From Planotetraspora phitsanulokensis (GTDB lineage: Bacteria; Actinomycetota; Actinomycetes; Streptosporangiales; Streptosporangiaceae): a DNA stretch of 64,000 nucleotides. A model generated the notes under the pieces. That model did no database searches and was not told the DNA's origin. It worked only from the letters and a program-made list of their open reading frames with translations. Of the stretch, positions 43,046 to 51,292 are shown in pieces; position 1 is the stretch's first letter; each line of letters opens with the position of its first letter. The stretch spans positions 124,001-188,000 of the forward strand of contig NZ_BOOP01000022.1 in the NCBI RefSeq assembly GCF_016863295.1. Direction: 5' to 3'. The position numbers and the translations under genes are program-made.

Positions 43046-44539
43046 CTATGAGCGACTCGCCTCGTAGCCGGGGAGTGCGGCCGGGGTGGTGCGGGTCGCC
43101 GGGCGCATGCTCAGGATCAGAACGGCCAGCCCGGCGAAGATGACCGCGGCGACGACGCCGGTGACGTGCAGGCCGGCGGTGAACGCCTCCCGCGCGGTGT
43201 GCAGCAGTACCGCGCCCTGTTCGGCGGGAAGGTGCCGGCCGGCGTCGACCGCGCCGGCCAGCGAGTCGGACGTGCCGTCCATCCGGCTGCGGTAGACCAC
43301 CGCGGCCAGCACGCCGAGCAGCGCGAAGCCGAGCGAACCGCCGAGGTAGTTGCCGGTCTCCGACATCGACGCCGCCGAACCGGCGCGCTCGGGCGGGACG
43401 GACCCGACGACCAGCCCGGTGCCCAGCGCGAACAGCGGGCCGGTGCCCAGCGCCAGCACGGTGATGCCGATCATCACCAGCGGCAGGGCGCTCGCACCGT
43501 CGACGCCGACCAGCAGCAGGCTGCCCAGCGCCGACCCCGCCAGCCCGCCGGCGATCGCGGTCGTCTGCTTCATCCGCCGGGCCAGCGCCGGCGCGGCCAT
43601 GGTGCCGATCGCCACGCCCAGGCCCATTGGGGCGAACAGCACCGCCGACGCGACCGGCGAGTAGCCCAGCACGCTCTGCAGGTACTGGGTCACCAGCAGG
43701 CCCGTACCGGCCATGGCGATGCCTGCGAAGACCAGTGCGATGAGCACGGCCGCGAACGGGCGGTTGCGCAGCAGCCGCAGGTCCAGCAGCGGCGTCTCCA
43801 GCCGAAGTTGCCGGCGTACGAACAGGAACCCGATGGCCGCGCCGGCCACGAGGGCAGCAGCCGGCACGACCGGCACGCTCTCGACGGTCAGCTGCTTGAT
43901 GCCGTAGACCATGGAAAGCACCGCCACGATCGACAGCCCGACGCTCGCCGGGTCCAGCCGGCCGGCCTGGTCGCTGCGGAACTCCGGCAGCAGGACCGGC
44001 CCGGCGAGCAGCAGCAACGCCATCGCCGGCACGGCGACCAGGAACACCGATCCCCACCAGAAGTGCTGGAGCAGGAGCCCGGCGAGCACGGGGCCGAGCG
44101 CGCCGCCGGTGAACTGGCAGGTCGCCCAGATCGCGATGGCCTTCCCGCGCTGTCGTTCGTCGCGGAACATGTTGGTGATCAGGGCGAGTGTGGACGGCGC
44201 CAGGGTCGCCCCGGCGACTCCCAGCAGCGCACGCGCGACGATCAGCATCAGCGGGCTGACCGCGAAGGCGGCCACGACCGACAACACCGCGAACGCCGCT
44301 CCGCCGATCATCAGCAGCCGCCGGCGGCCGATCCGGTCGCCGAGCGTCCCCATTGTGATGACCAGGCCGGCCACCATGAATCCGTAGCTGTCACTGATCC
44401 ACAGCTGCTGGACGTTGGTGGCCCCCAGGTCGGCGCTCAGCCGTGGCAGCGCGAGGAGCAACGCCGTCGCGTCGATCGCGACGAGCAATGTCGGCAGCGC
44501 CAGGACGACCAGTCCCAGCCACGCCCGGTTGACTCGCAT
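43046..44539 (-). CDS. MFS drug exporter, DHA2 (14-helix, EmrB/QacA) type
   Basis: 497 residues from MRVNRAWLG, with AGGAAG upstream; the longer open frame covers the divergent promoter region and is rejected. Fourteen membrane segments with LLVAIDATALLLALPRLSADL in helix 1, the motif-A loop GTLGDRIGRRRLL and WISDSYGF. Proton-driven multidrug export is the family role. It is divergent from the DGPF/ECF sigma pair, so the 244-base gap between them may carry regulated promoters for both. Confidence 0.92.
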   Translation of the reverse strand: MRVNRAWLGLVVLALPTLLVAIDATALLLALPRLSADLGATNVQQLWISDSYGFMVAGLVITMGTLGDRIGRRRLLMIGGAAFAVLSVVAAFAVSPLMLIVARALLGVAGATLAPSTLALITNMFRDERQRGKAIAIWATCQFTGGALGPVLAGLLLQHFWWGSVFLVAVPAMALLLLAGPVLLPEFRSDQAGRLDPASVGLSIVAVLSMVYGIKQLTVESVPVVPAAALVAGAAIGFLFVRRQLRLETPLLDLRLLRNRPFAAVLIALVFAGIAMAGTGLLVTQYLQSVLGYSPVASAVLFAPMGLGVAIGTMAAPALARRMKQTTAIAGGLAGSALGSLLLVGVDGASALPLVMIGITVLALGTGPLFALGTGLVVGSVPPERAGSAASMSETGNYLGGSLGFALLGVLAAVVYRSRMDGTSDSLAGAVDAGRHLPAEQGAVLLHTAREAFTAGLHVTGVVAAVIFAGLAVLILSMRPATRTTPAALPGYEASRS

Positions 44540-44783
44540 ATCCGAACTTCCTGTTCTCTCGACGTCTCGCCGGTTGGTCGGAGCGGCCGAGAGCTTCTTG
44601 ACATCGGTGCGGACGAATCTCTCGCGTCTGCCACGGTGGGAGCACCAGAGATGACGACCTCCGGGCGATGCGGCGGCGAAACTCATGCGAGAGTTTTCGG
44701 CGGGGGATGTCAAGACGACGGCGGTGGCTCCGACCAACCGGTCGAAGGGCCCGTCCGGGGCTCGCGATCCCGAGGAGTACGAG

Positions 44784-45155
44784 ATGAAGTTCCTGATCAG
44801 CCTGCACATCAACCCGGCCGTGCTGGACGCGCTGACCGACGAGGAGAGGGCGGCGATCGGCGACGGCCACAGCAGGTTCCTCGACGCGCTGAAGAAGTCC
44901 GGCGAGCTGATCAGTACGCAGGCGCTGGTCGATCCGTCACAGGCCGCCGTGGTGGCCGTACGCAACGGCCAGCCGGTGGTGACCGACGGGCCCTTCCTGG
45001 AGGCCAAGGAGTATCTGGGCGGCTTCTACCTGATCGACTGCGAGAACAAGGAGCGGGCGATCGAGCTGGCATCACAGATCCCGGACACCGCGATCGAGGG
45101 TCTGGGTGTCGAGGTGCGGCAGGTGATGTTCGCTGACGGACAATTGGAGGCATGA
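44784..45155 (+). CDS. YCII-related (DGPF) protein
   Basis: 123 residues from the ATG at 44784, with GAGGAG upstream. Single YCII-like domain with MKFLISLHINP, VVTDGPFLEAKEYLGGFYLIDC (the DGPF motif) and the ending VEVRQVMFADG. DGPF proteins are the hallmark partners of ECF42-type sigma factors; the next gene is such a factor and overlaps by four bases. Their role in sigma control is not established. Confidence 0.88.
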   Translation: MKFLISLHINPAVLDALTDEERAAIGDGHSRFLDALKKSGELISTQALVDPSQAAVVAVRNGQPVVTDGPFLEAKEYLGGFYLIDCENKERAIELASQIPDTAIEGLGVEVRQVMFADGQLEA

Positions 45156-46363
45156 CCGCACCAGCCATCGAGGACCTGCTGCGTGAGCTCACGCCGCAGG
45201 TCCTCGGCGCGTTGGTACGCCGGCACGGCGAGTTCGAAGGGTGTGAGGACGCCGTACAGGAGGCCGTCCTCGCCGCCACCGTGCAGTGGCCGGCCGAGGG
45301 ATTGCCGGACAACCCGCGCGGCTGGCTGGTGACTGTCGCGTCCCGGCGGCTCATCGACCAGATGCGCAGTGACCACGCGCGCCGCGAGCGGGAGGCGGCG
45401 ACGTTCGCCGAGGCGGTGTCCGAGGACGTGCCGGACACCGACGACACGCTCGTCCTGCTGTTCCTGTGCTGCCATCCGACGCTGACCGCGGCCTCCCAGA
45501 CCGCCCTGACGCTGCGGGCGGTCGGCGGTCTGACCACTGCCGAGATCGCCCGCGCGTTCCTGGTGCCGGAGGCCACGATGGCGGCCAGGATCAGCCGGGC
45601 CAAGCAGCGCATCAAGGGCGCCGGCAGCTCGTTCAGCCTGCCGGACGGCGCGGAGCGCGAGGAGCGGCTACGGGTCGTCCTGCACGTGCTCTACCTGATC
45701 TTCAACGAGGGTTACACCGCCTCCTCGGGCAGCGAGTTGGACCGCGCCGACCTCGCGCGCGAGGCGATCCGGCTGGCCAGGATGGTGCACGCGCAGCTGC
45801 CCGAGGACGACGAGGTGACCGGGCTGCTCGCGCTGATGTTGCTGACCCACGCCCGCCGGGAGGCGCGTACGACGGCGGCCGGCGACCTGGTTCCGCTGGA
45901 TGAGCAGGACCGCACGAAGTGGGACCGCGGGCTGATCGACGAGGGCACCGAGCTGGTCAAGGCGTCGCTGGCCGGCCCGGCCCTGGGGCCCTACCAGCTG
46001 CAGGCCGCCATCGCCGCCACGCACGCCGACGCGGCCACGGTCGAGGAGACCGACTGGCCGCAGGTGCACGCGCTTTACCTGATCCTGGAACGGATCGCGC
46101 CCAACCCGATGGTCACCCTCAACCGGGCGATCGCGCTCGCCGAGACCGAGGGCCCGCCGGCCGGGCTGGCCCTGCTGTCCACATTGGACGGTGACGAGCG
46201 GATGGCCGGGCATCACCGGCTGCTGTCCGTACGGGCGCACCTGCTGGAGAAGACCGGCGACACGGCCGGGGCGTACGAGCACTACCGGCGCGCCGCGAGG
46301 GCCACCGCCAGCCTCGCCGAGCGGCGCTACCTGGAGTCCCGGGCCAGCCGGTTGAGAACGTAG
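45152..46363 (+). CDS. ECF42-type RNA polymerase sigma factor with TPR-like extension
   Basis: 403 residues, more than twice the length of a plain ECF factor. Sigma-2 (about 10-75: ALVRRHGEFEGCEDAVQEAVLAA, NPRGWLVTVASRRLIDQMR) and sigma-4 (about 110-155: ALTLRAVGGLTTAEIARAFLVPEATMAARISRAKQRIK) are followed by a long helical TPR-like domain (LYLIFNEGY, NRAIALAETEGPPAGLALL) to the end. This plan and the coupled DGPF gene define group ECF42, which lacks a classical anti-sigma; the extension is thought to be required for activity. Confidence 0.92.
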   Translation: MTAPAIEDLLRELTPQVLGALVRRHGEFEGCEDAVQEAVLAATVQWPAEGLPDNPRGWLVTVASRRLIDQMRSDHARREREAATFAEAVSEDVPDTDDTLVLLFLCCHPTLTAASQTALTLRAVGGLTTAEIARAFLVPEATMAARISRAKQRIKGAGSSFSLPDGAEREERLRVVLHVLYLIFNEGYTASSGSELDRADLAREAIRLARMVHAQLPEDDEVTGLLALMLLTHARREARTTAAGDLVPLDEQDRTKWDRGLIDEGTELVKASLAGPALGPYQLQAAIAATHADAATVEETDWPQVHALYLILERIAPNPMVTLNRAIALAETEGPPAGLALLSTLDGDERMAGHHRLLSVRAHLLEKTGDTAGAYEHYRRAARATASLAERRYLESRASRLRT

Positions 46364-46427
46364 ATCCTGGTGGTTCGTAGGCGCCCGATACGGTGGTGCG
46401 ACGGCAGTGGAGATGGGGCGTGGCGTG

Positions 46428-47420
46428 ATGACGGGGGAAGAAGGCTTCGATCGTCGGATCGAACCGTTCCGGACGGAGCTGCTGGCGTACTGCTACCGGA
46501 TGCTCGGCTCGGCTCACGACGCAGAGGACCTGGTCCAGGACACGTACCTGAGGGCGTGGCGGGCGCAGGAGCAGTACGACGATACTCGCAGCTCACTGCG
46601 CACCTGGCTCTACCGGATCGCGACGAACGCCTGCCTGACCGCCCTGGAGGTTCGCGGCCGCCGCCCGCTGCCGTCGGGGCTGGTGGCCGCGTCGGATCCG
46701 CTCGAGCCGCTCGTCCAGGGAGAGCACGCCGCCTGGCTCCAGCCCTTGCCGGACTCGTTGCTGGACGCGGGCGATCCGGCTGGGGCCGTGATCGGCCGCA
46801 GCAGCCTGCGCTTGGCGTTCGCCGCCGCCCTGCAGCACCTGTCGGCGCGTCAGCGCGGTGCCCTGATCCTGCGTGACGTGCTCAGCTTCTCCGCGTCCGA
46901 GACGGCGGAAATCCTCGGCACCACCGTCGTGTCGGTGAACAGTTCCCTGCAGCGGGCGCGTACCCGCGTGAAGGAGGTCGGGGTCCGGCAGGAACGGGTC
47001 GGCGAGCCGTCCACGGCCGAGCAGCGCGCCTGGGTCGAGCGCTACATGAAGGCGTTCGAGCTCGCCGACGTCGAGGGCCTCAAGCGGCTGCTCACCGAGG
47101 ACGTGCTCATGGAGATGCCGCCGATGCTCAACTGGTTCTCCGGCCGCAGCAACTACGGCCTGTTCATGGGATGGGTCTTCGAGAAAGCCGGGAAGGACTG
47201 GCTCCTCAAGGAGGTCACGGCCAACGGCGGCCAGCCCGGATTCGCCGCCTATCGGCGCGTCGGTGGCGGATACGAGCTGCACACGCTCCAGATCTTCACC
47301 GTCACCGCCGAGGGCATCAGCCGGAATTCGGTGTTCCAGGGTTCCGAGGTCTTCGCGGCTTTCGGTCTGGCGGCCAGACTCGACGCCCAGGGGCCTGTCG
47401 ACGTCGGGGATGGTGTTTAG
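46428..47420 (+). CDS. ECF sigma factor with SnoaL-like C-terminal domain (SigG/SigX5 type)
   Basis: 330 residues from MTGEEGF (ATG at 46413 or GTG at 46407 are alternatives). Sigma-2 (about 12-80: FRTELLAYCYRMLGSAHDAEDLVQDTYLRAW, RTWLYRIATNACLTAL), sigma-4 (about 135-190: LSARQRGALILRDVLSFSASETAEILGT) and a SnoaL-like domain (about 205-325: WVERYMKAFELADVEGLKRLLTEDVLMEMPP). In such factors the fused domain appears to modulate sigma activity, possibly by binding a small molecule. It is transcribed in the same direction as the ECF42 gene, 64 bases later. Confidence 0.9.
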   Translation: MTGEEGFDRRIEPFRTELLAYCYRMLGSAHDAEDLVQDTYLRAWRAQEQYDDTRSSLRTWLYRIATNACLTALEVRGRRPLPSGLVAASDPLEPLVQGEHAAWLQPLPDSLLDAGDPAGAVIGRSSLRLAFAAALQHLSARQRGALILRDVLSFSASETAEILGTTVVSVNSSLQRARTRVKEVGVRQERVGEPSTAEQRAWVERYMKAFELADVEGLKRLLTEDVLMEMPPMLNWFSGRSNYGLFMGWVFEKAGKDWLLKEVTANGGQPGFAAYRRVGGGYELHTLQIFTVTAEGISRNSVFQGSEVFAAFGLAARLDAQGPVDVGDGV

Positions 47421-47618
47421 CCGGGCGAGGGGGATGACACCCACTCCCGCAACCTGCGTATCCATTGCTGACGCGGCCACTGCTACGGCAGCTTCTCCCT
47501 GTCGAGCACGCCTCGAGATCTCCTGACCGCGGGCGCGATGAGTTCCGGCCCCGCCGCCGGTATGTATCGGCGAGTTCGCCGGAATACCTCGGGCGAGCCG
47601 ATCACAAGGGAGAATCCG

Positions 47619-48032
47619 ATGTCGAACACTCGTACGGAAGACGAGGCCGCGATCCAGGCCGTGCTGGTTGATTCCTACAAGGCGTGGGAGGCCGGCGACG
47701 CCGACGGCATGGTCGCCAACTACACCGCGGACGCGACCGCCATCATGACCGGCTCGCTCCGCGACGGCCGCGACGTGATCCGTCAGAACATGGCCCTGGG
47801 CTTCGAGGGGCCGCTCAAGGGCAGCTCGACCTACAACGAGCAGCTCAGCATCCGCTTCGTCGGCAGGGACGGCGCGATCGTCATCAGCGAATCCGCCATC
47901 CTGTTCGCCGGCGAGACCGAGGTTCCGGACGACCGGCGTAAGGTGAACGCGACCTGGGTCTTCGAGAAGCGGGACGGCCAGTGGCTGATCGCCGCTTATC
48001 ACAACAGCCCGGTGCTGGCGCCTGAGCGGTGA
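47619..48032 (+). CDS. SnoaL/DUF4440-like (SgcJ/EcaC family) protein
   Basis: 137 residues from MSNTRTEDEAAIQ, with AAGGGAG upstream. One NTF2-like domain: VDSYKAWEAGDADGMVANYTADATAIM, then VNATWVFEKRDGQWLIAAYHNSPV. Family members are small-molecule binding or isomerising proteins of uncertain reaction. As the last gene of the sigma-rich run it may be a target of one of the two factors; inference. Confidence 0.82.
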   Translation: MSNTRTEDEAAIQAVLVDSYKAWEAGDADGMVANYTADATAIMTGSLRDGRDVIRQNMALGFEGPLKGSSTYNEQLSIRFVGRDGAIVISESAILFAGETEVPDDRRKVNATWVFEKRDGQWLIAAYHNSPVLAPER

Positions 48033-48039
48033 GCCGCGG

Positions 48040-48131
48040 CCGCGCGGCGCGAAGTGAGCCCCGGGACGTTCGATACTGAGCCGGTCGTTGAGCGTTTCGA
48101 TCACCGATTCCACAGGCCGGCGCAGCCACAT
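48040..48131 (-). pseudogene. Probable transposase remnant
   Basis: The minus strand reads MWLRRPVESVIETLNDRLSIERP, which resembles the C-terminal RRxIESVNxTLK...LERH segment of DDE (IS982-like) transposases. Only about 30 residues remain and there is no partner frame, so it is a scrap of an old insertion sequence. It lies just left of the tRNA-derived repeat. Identification rests on a short motif. Confidence 0.35.
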
Positions 48132-48191
48132 CGGTCGCGGTGAGCGACACCGGCGTTAGGCGCCCAGGCGGATCGGTTCTGGCAGGCGAGA

Positions 48192-48310
48192 CCCGGACAG
48201 CAAGAAGGGGCCGACTTGGATGGGGTCGGCCCCTGCTGCTTACTGCCTCAACCAGGCGCGGAGGATAGGAGATTCGAACTCCTGAGGGGTTGCCCCCAAC
48301 ACGCTTTCCA
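48192..48310 (-). repeat. Left 119-bp direct repeat: displaced 3' half of tRNA-Ser(GGA) with terminator
   Basis: Identical to 52183-52301 by eye. On the minus strand it begins at TGGAAAGCGTG (second base of the anticodon loop), covers the variable arm, T-arm and acceptor 3' strand, and runs on through the tRNA terminator hairpin (48206-48234). The 5' half of the tRNA is absent, so it cannot make a tRNA. Just beyond it a further CGAGA matches after a 1-base difference. Confidence 0.9.
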
Positions 48311-48353
48311 CGTCTGCGGACTCCCGCGGGTTGAGCAGGACGCTCGTCGGGAT

Positions 48354-49130
48354 CTAGCGGGCGGGGTCGCGGTTGTAGAGCTTCCTGGCCCACAGGTAGC
48401 CGACCAGGGCGATGCCGGCGCCCCAGGCGATGGCGACGGTCGCGTTGTCGCCCATCGGGGTGCCGAGCAGCAGGGATCGCAGGGTCTCGATGAGCGGGGT
48501 GAACGGCTGGTGCTCGGCGAACCAGCGCAGCGGGCCGGGCATGGAGTCGGTGGGGACGAACCCGCTACCGAACAGCGGCAGGAACATCAGCGGCATGGGG
48601 ATGTTGCTGGCGATCTCGACAGTGGGAGAGACCAGGCCGAGCGCGGCCGACAACCAGGTGAGGCCGAGGACGAACAGGGTCAGGATGCCGAGCGCGGCGA
48701 GCCACTGCAGAGGGCCGGTGGTCGAGCGGAATCCGAGCAGTACGGCGACGCCGCCGACGACGGCGACCCCGAGCAGGGTCTGGATCATGCTGCCGAGCAC
48801 GTGACCGGTCGGGACGGAGGCGCGGGCGATGGCCATGGTCCGGAAGCGGGCGACGATGCCCTCGGTCATGTCGGTTGCGACGGTCACCGCGGTGGCGGTG
48901 GCGGCCGAGGCGACCGTCATCAGGATGATGCCGGGGGTGACGTAGGCGAGGTAGTCGGCGCGGCCGCCGGCCTGGCCGAGCCCCGCGCCGAGGGTGCCGC
49001 CGAAGACGTAGACGAACAGCAGCAGGAAGATGATCGGCATGCCGATGATCATGAGGGTGAGGGTGGGGTAGCGGAGCATGTGCCGCAGGTTGCGGCGCAG
49101 CATCGTGGCCGAGTCGTGGAGCGCGTTCAT
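48354..49130 (-). CDS. ABC-2 type exporter permease, DrrB-like
   Basis: 258 residues with six membrane segments: ATMLRRNLRHMLRYPTLTLMIIGMPIIFLLLF, YVTPGIILMTVASAA, and the end WFAEHQPFTPLIETLRSLLLG, typical of daunorubicin-resistance DrrB-type permeases. It overlaps the ATPase gene by four bases and shares its fate. Lies inside the tRNA-bounded segment. It is intact, but its partner gene is frameshifted. Confidence 0.9.
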   Translation of the reverse strand: MNALHDSATMLRRNLRHMLRYPTLTLMIIGMPIIFLLLFVYVFGGTLGAGLGQAGGRADYLAYVTPGIILMTVASAATATAVTVATDMTEGIVARFRTMAIARASVPTGHVLGSMIQTLLGVAVVGGVAVLLGFRSTTGPLQWLAALGILTLFVLGLTWLSAALGLVSPTVEIASNIPMPLMFLPLFGSGFVPTDSMPGPLRWFAEHQPFTPLIETLRSLLLGTPMGDNATVAIAWGAGIALVGYLWARKLYNRDPAR

Positions 49131-50067
49131 CGGGCGGGTTCGCTTTCCTGGGTGAGGGCGAGGAAGACGTCGTCGAGGTCGGGGGCGTGGACGGCCAGTT
49201 CGTCGATGGTGACGGAGGCGCCGTCGAGCCAGTCGAGCAGCGCTCGCAGCGATCTGACGCCGCCGTCGCTTGGGACGTGCAGGGTGAGCGTCTCCTCTTC
49301 GCGCGAGATCGGGCGCAGCCCTTGGGACGCCGTCTCGAAGCCGTGTGGGTCGGCGAAGCGCAGGCTGACGTGGCCGCCGGGGACCAGGCGTTTAAGTTCT
49401 TCTGCGGTGCCCCGGGCGACCATCTTGCCGTGGTTCAGCACGGCGATCCGGTGGGCGAGCTGGTCGGCTTCTTCCAGGTACTGGGTGGTGAGGAAGATGG
49501 TGACGCCGTGGTCGGCGACCAGTCCGCGGATGATCTGCCACATGGTGCGGCGGCTGCGCGGGTCCAAGCCGGTGGTGGGTTCGTCGAGGAAGATGATGCG
49601 GGGGTCGCCGACGAGGGTCATGGCGAGATCGAGCCGACGTCGCATGCCGCCGGAGTAGGTCGCGGCGGGTTTGCCGGCGGCCTCGGTCAGGTCGAACCGC
49701 TCGAGCAGTTCCCGCGCCCGCTCGCGGCCCCGGGATCGGCCCAGGTGGCGCAGGTCGGCCATGAGGCGGAGGTTCTCCTCGCCGGTGAGCAGGCCGTCCA
49801 CCGCGGAGTATTGGCCGGTGACGCCGATCGCGGCGCGTACGGCCTGCGCTTCCCTGGTCAGGTGGTGGCCGGCCACCCGGACGTCGCCGCCGTCGGCGGA
49901 GATGAGAGCGTGGAGAGGATCTTCACCATGGTGGTCTTGCCTGCGCCGTTGGGGCCGAGGAGGGAGAAGATGGTGCCGGCCGGGATGTCCAGGTCGACGC
50001 CGTCGAGGACTAGGTGTTTGCCGTAGGTCTTGCGCAGGCCGGTGGCGGAGATCGCCGGGTCGGTCAT
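49127..50067 (-). pseudogene. ABC exporter ATPase, DrrA-like, broken by a frameshift
   Basis: From the ATG at 50067 the frame reads MTDPAISATGLRKTYG and Walker A GPNGAGKTT (about 36-44), then leaves the family sequence after KILSTL near 49905. In the next frame the protein resumes at ISADGGDVRVAGHHL and is intact to the end: YSGGMRRRLDLAM, IIFLDEPTTGLDP, TTQYLEEAD, DDVFLALTQ. The break falls in CTCTC where CTC would keep the frame, i.e. a 2-base gain at about 49904-49909. It may be a real mutation, a switch by slippage, or a sequencing error. Joined, it would be about 313 residues, normal for DrrA. Confidence 0.85.
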
Positions 50068-50109
50068 GATCGGGTCCTTGAGGGTCGGGTGTGGGCTCGG
50101 GGCGGCGTT

Positions 50110-51087
50110 TCAGGCTGAGGTGGAGATCAGCGGGCGAGGCCCCGCGTCGGCGGCCTGCCGTACGGCTCGCCTGGCCGCGATGATCGTCCAGGCGGCGGCG
50201 AGCGCGGTGACCAGCGCCGTCGCGGCGAAGGCGGCGAGGGTGGCCGCGTCGGGGTGGATCAGGGACTGGCCGCGTGCGGCCTGCCAGGTCACGACGGCGT
50301 CCAGGCCGCTGTAACCGAGGGCCGCGGTGCCCACCAGGCGGGCACGCACCCGCTCGTCCCGCAACCAGGCGTACCGGGTGGCCAGGGCGGCCAGGACCGC
50401 GGTGAGGACGAGTAGCACCTGGATGCCGTGCAGGCCGAAGAAGTGCGGGACGCGGAAGTCCCCGCCGGTGACGCTCCAGTTGGTGAGGGGCATGCCGTGG
50501 CCGTCGGGGTCGCCGATGCCGTGGCCCTGGAACATGGGGATCCGGGCGCCGTTGGCGTCGGTGACCGTACGGGGGTGGATGTCGGTGGCCAACCAGTAGA
50601 GCGGGACGAGCATGCCGACGGTGGCCAGTCCCAGCCCGGCGCGGATCGCGCGGGTGAGTGCCGGGCCGGCGGTGCGCTGGATCAGCACCATGATCCCGAT
50701 GATCAGCTGCGCGATCAGGATGATCATTACGCCGTAGGTGAGGAACGGGACCAGCGCCACGGTGATGGGATCGCTCTGGTCGGCGTTGAAGTGGCTGATG
50801 GTGCCACGCCCCGCCTGCAGGGTGATGACGCCGACCTCGACGGTTGCGGCGACGGCGAACACGGTGCCGACCCACCAGCCCAGCCGCCTGCCCTTGGTCA
50901 GCTTCGACAGCAGCCAGGCGAGTGTTCCGGCGTAGAGGCCGAAGGCGAAGCCGAACTTCAACGGTTTGAGCCACACCGACTCGCCCAGCAGCGTGCGGTC
51001 GTCGATCAGCAAACCGGCAAGGCAGACGAACATCAGGGCGCACATGAGGCCCGCGCAGATCAGCAGCGGACGATGCCAGGACTTCAC
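50110..51087 (-). CDS. Multi-pass membrane protein of unknown function
   Basis: 325 residues from a GTG with GGAG upstream (VKSWHRPLLICAGLM). Eight or nine membrane segments, plus a conserved-looking polar loop GDPDGHGMPLTNWS and VPHFFGLHGIQVLLVL with several histidines, which could bind heme or metal. I do not recognise the family with confidence. It is first in the leftward run of three genes in the island, and its promoter overlaps a perfect inverted repeat likely bound by the divergent regulator. Confidence 0.75.
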   Translation of the reverse strand: MKSWHRPLLICAGLMCALMFVCLAGLLIDDRTLLGESVWLKPLKFGFAFGLYAGTLAWLLSKLTKGRRLGWWVGTVFAVAATVEVGVITLQAGRGTISHFNADQSDPITVALVPFLTYGVMIILIAQLIIGIMVLIQRTAGPALTRAIRAGLGLATVGMLVPLYWLATDIHPRTVTDANGARIPMFQGHGIGDPDGHGMPLTNWSVTGGDFRVPHFFGLHGIQVLLVLTAVLAALATRYAWLRDERVRARLVGTAALGYSGLDAVVTWQAARGQSLIHPDAATLAAFAATALVTALAAAWTIIAARRAVRQAADAGPRPLISTSA

Positions 51088-51124
51088 AGGAACTCCGATC
51101 CAGCTCGTCGTTTCGACATGCGAA

Positions 51125-51153
51125 AAGCTAGCTTGCATTCAGCTTTTCGTCAA
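51125..51153 (-). promoter_or_regulatory. Promoter with overlapping operator for the island genes
   Basis: On the minus strand, TTGACG (51153-51148) and TAGCTT (51130-51125) are separated by exactly 17 bases, a good housekeeping-type promoter for the membrane-protein gene starting at 51087. A perfect 9-base-arm inverted repeat (CGAAAAGCT at 51121-51129, AGCTTTTCG at 51141-51149) overlaps both elements, as expected of a repressor site. Confidence 0.65.
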
Positions 51154-51180
51154 CGCTGAATCTGCTGGTTGAGTGGGCAA

Positions 51181-51270
51181 ATAGGAGTCACTTGCAATGG
51201 CTTGTCGATGAACGCAAGTGGTTGACTTGCAATGAGGTGGGGGTGGATGCAAGACTGCCCGTCCGCGTAG
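51181..51270. repeat. Repeated TTGCA/TGCAA motifs in the divergent promoter region
   Basis: Between the membrane-protein and regulator genes lie CACTTGCAATGG (about 51189), CGCAAGTGG in the opposite sense (about 51213), GACTTGCAATGA (about 51223) and GGATGCAAGAC (about 51245); a further GCTTGCATTC sits inside the promoter at 51131-51140. Their spacing and both orientations suggest multiple binding sites for the adjacent regulator. Confidence 0.5.
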
Positions 51271-51292
51271 GCGCGACCAGGAAGGCACACCC

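Noticed and set aside
48241-48320. A second tRNA-Ser gene at the left repeat
   Set aside because: Only the 3' half is present; the acceptor 5' strand, D-arm and anticodon 5' stem are absent, so no tRNA can form.
49127-51043. A 638-codon minus-strand open frame across the island
   Set aside because: Its upstream two thirds is arginine/proline-rich shadow of the membrane-protein gene; only the C-terminal third is real and belongs to the frameshifted ABC ATPase.
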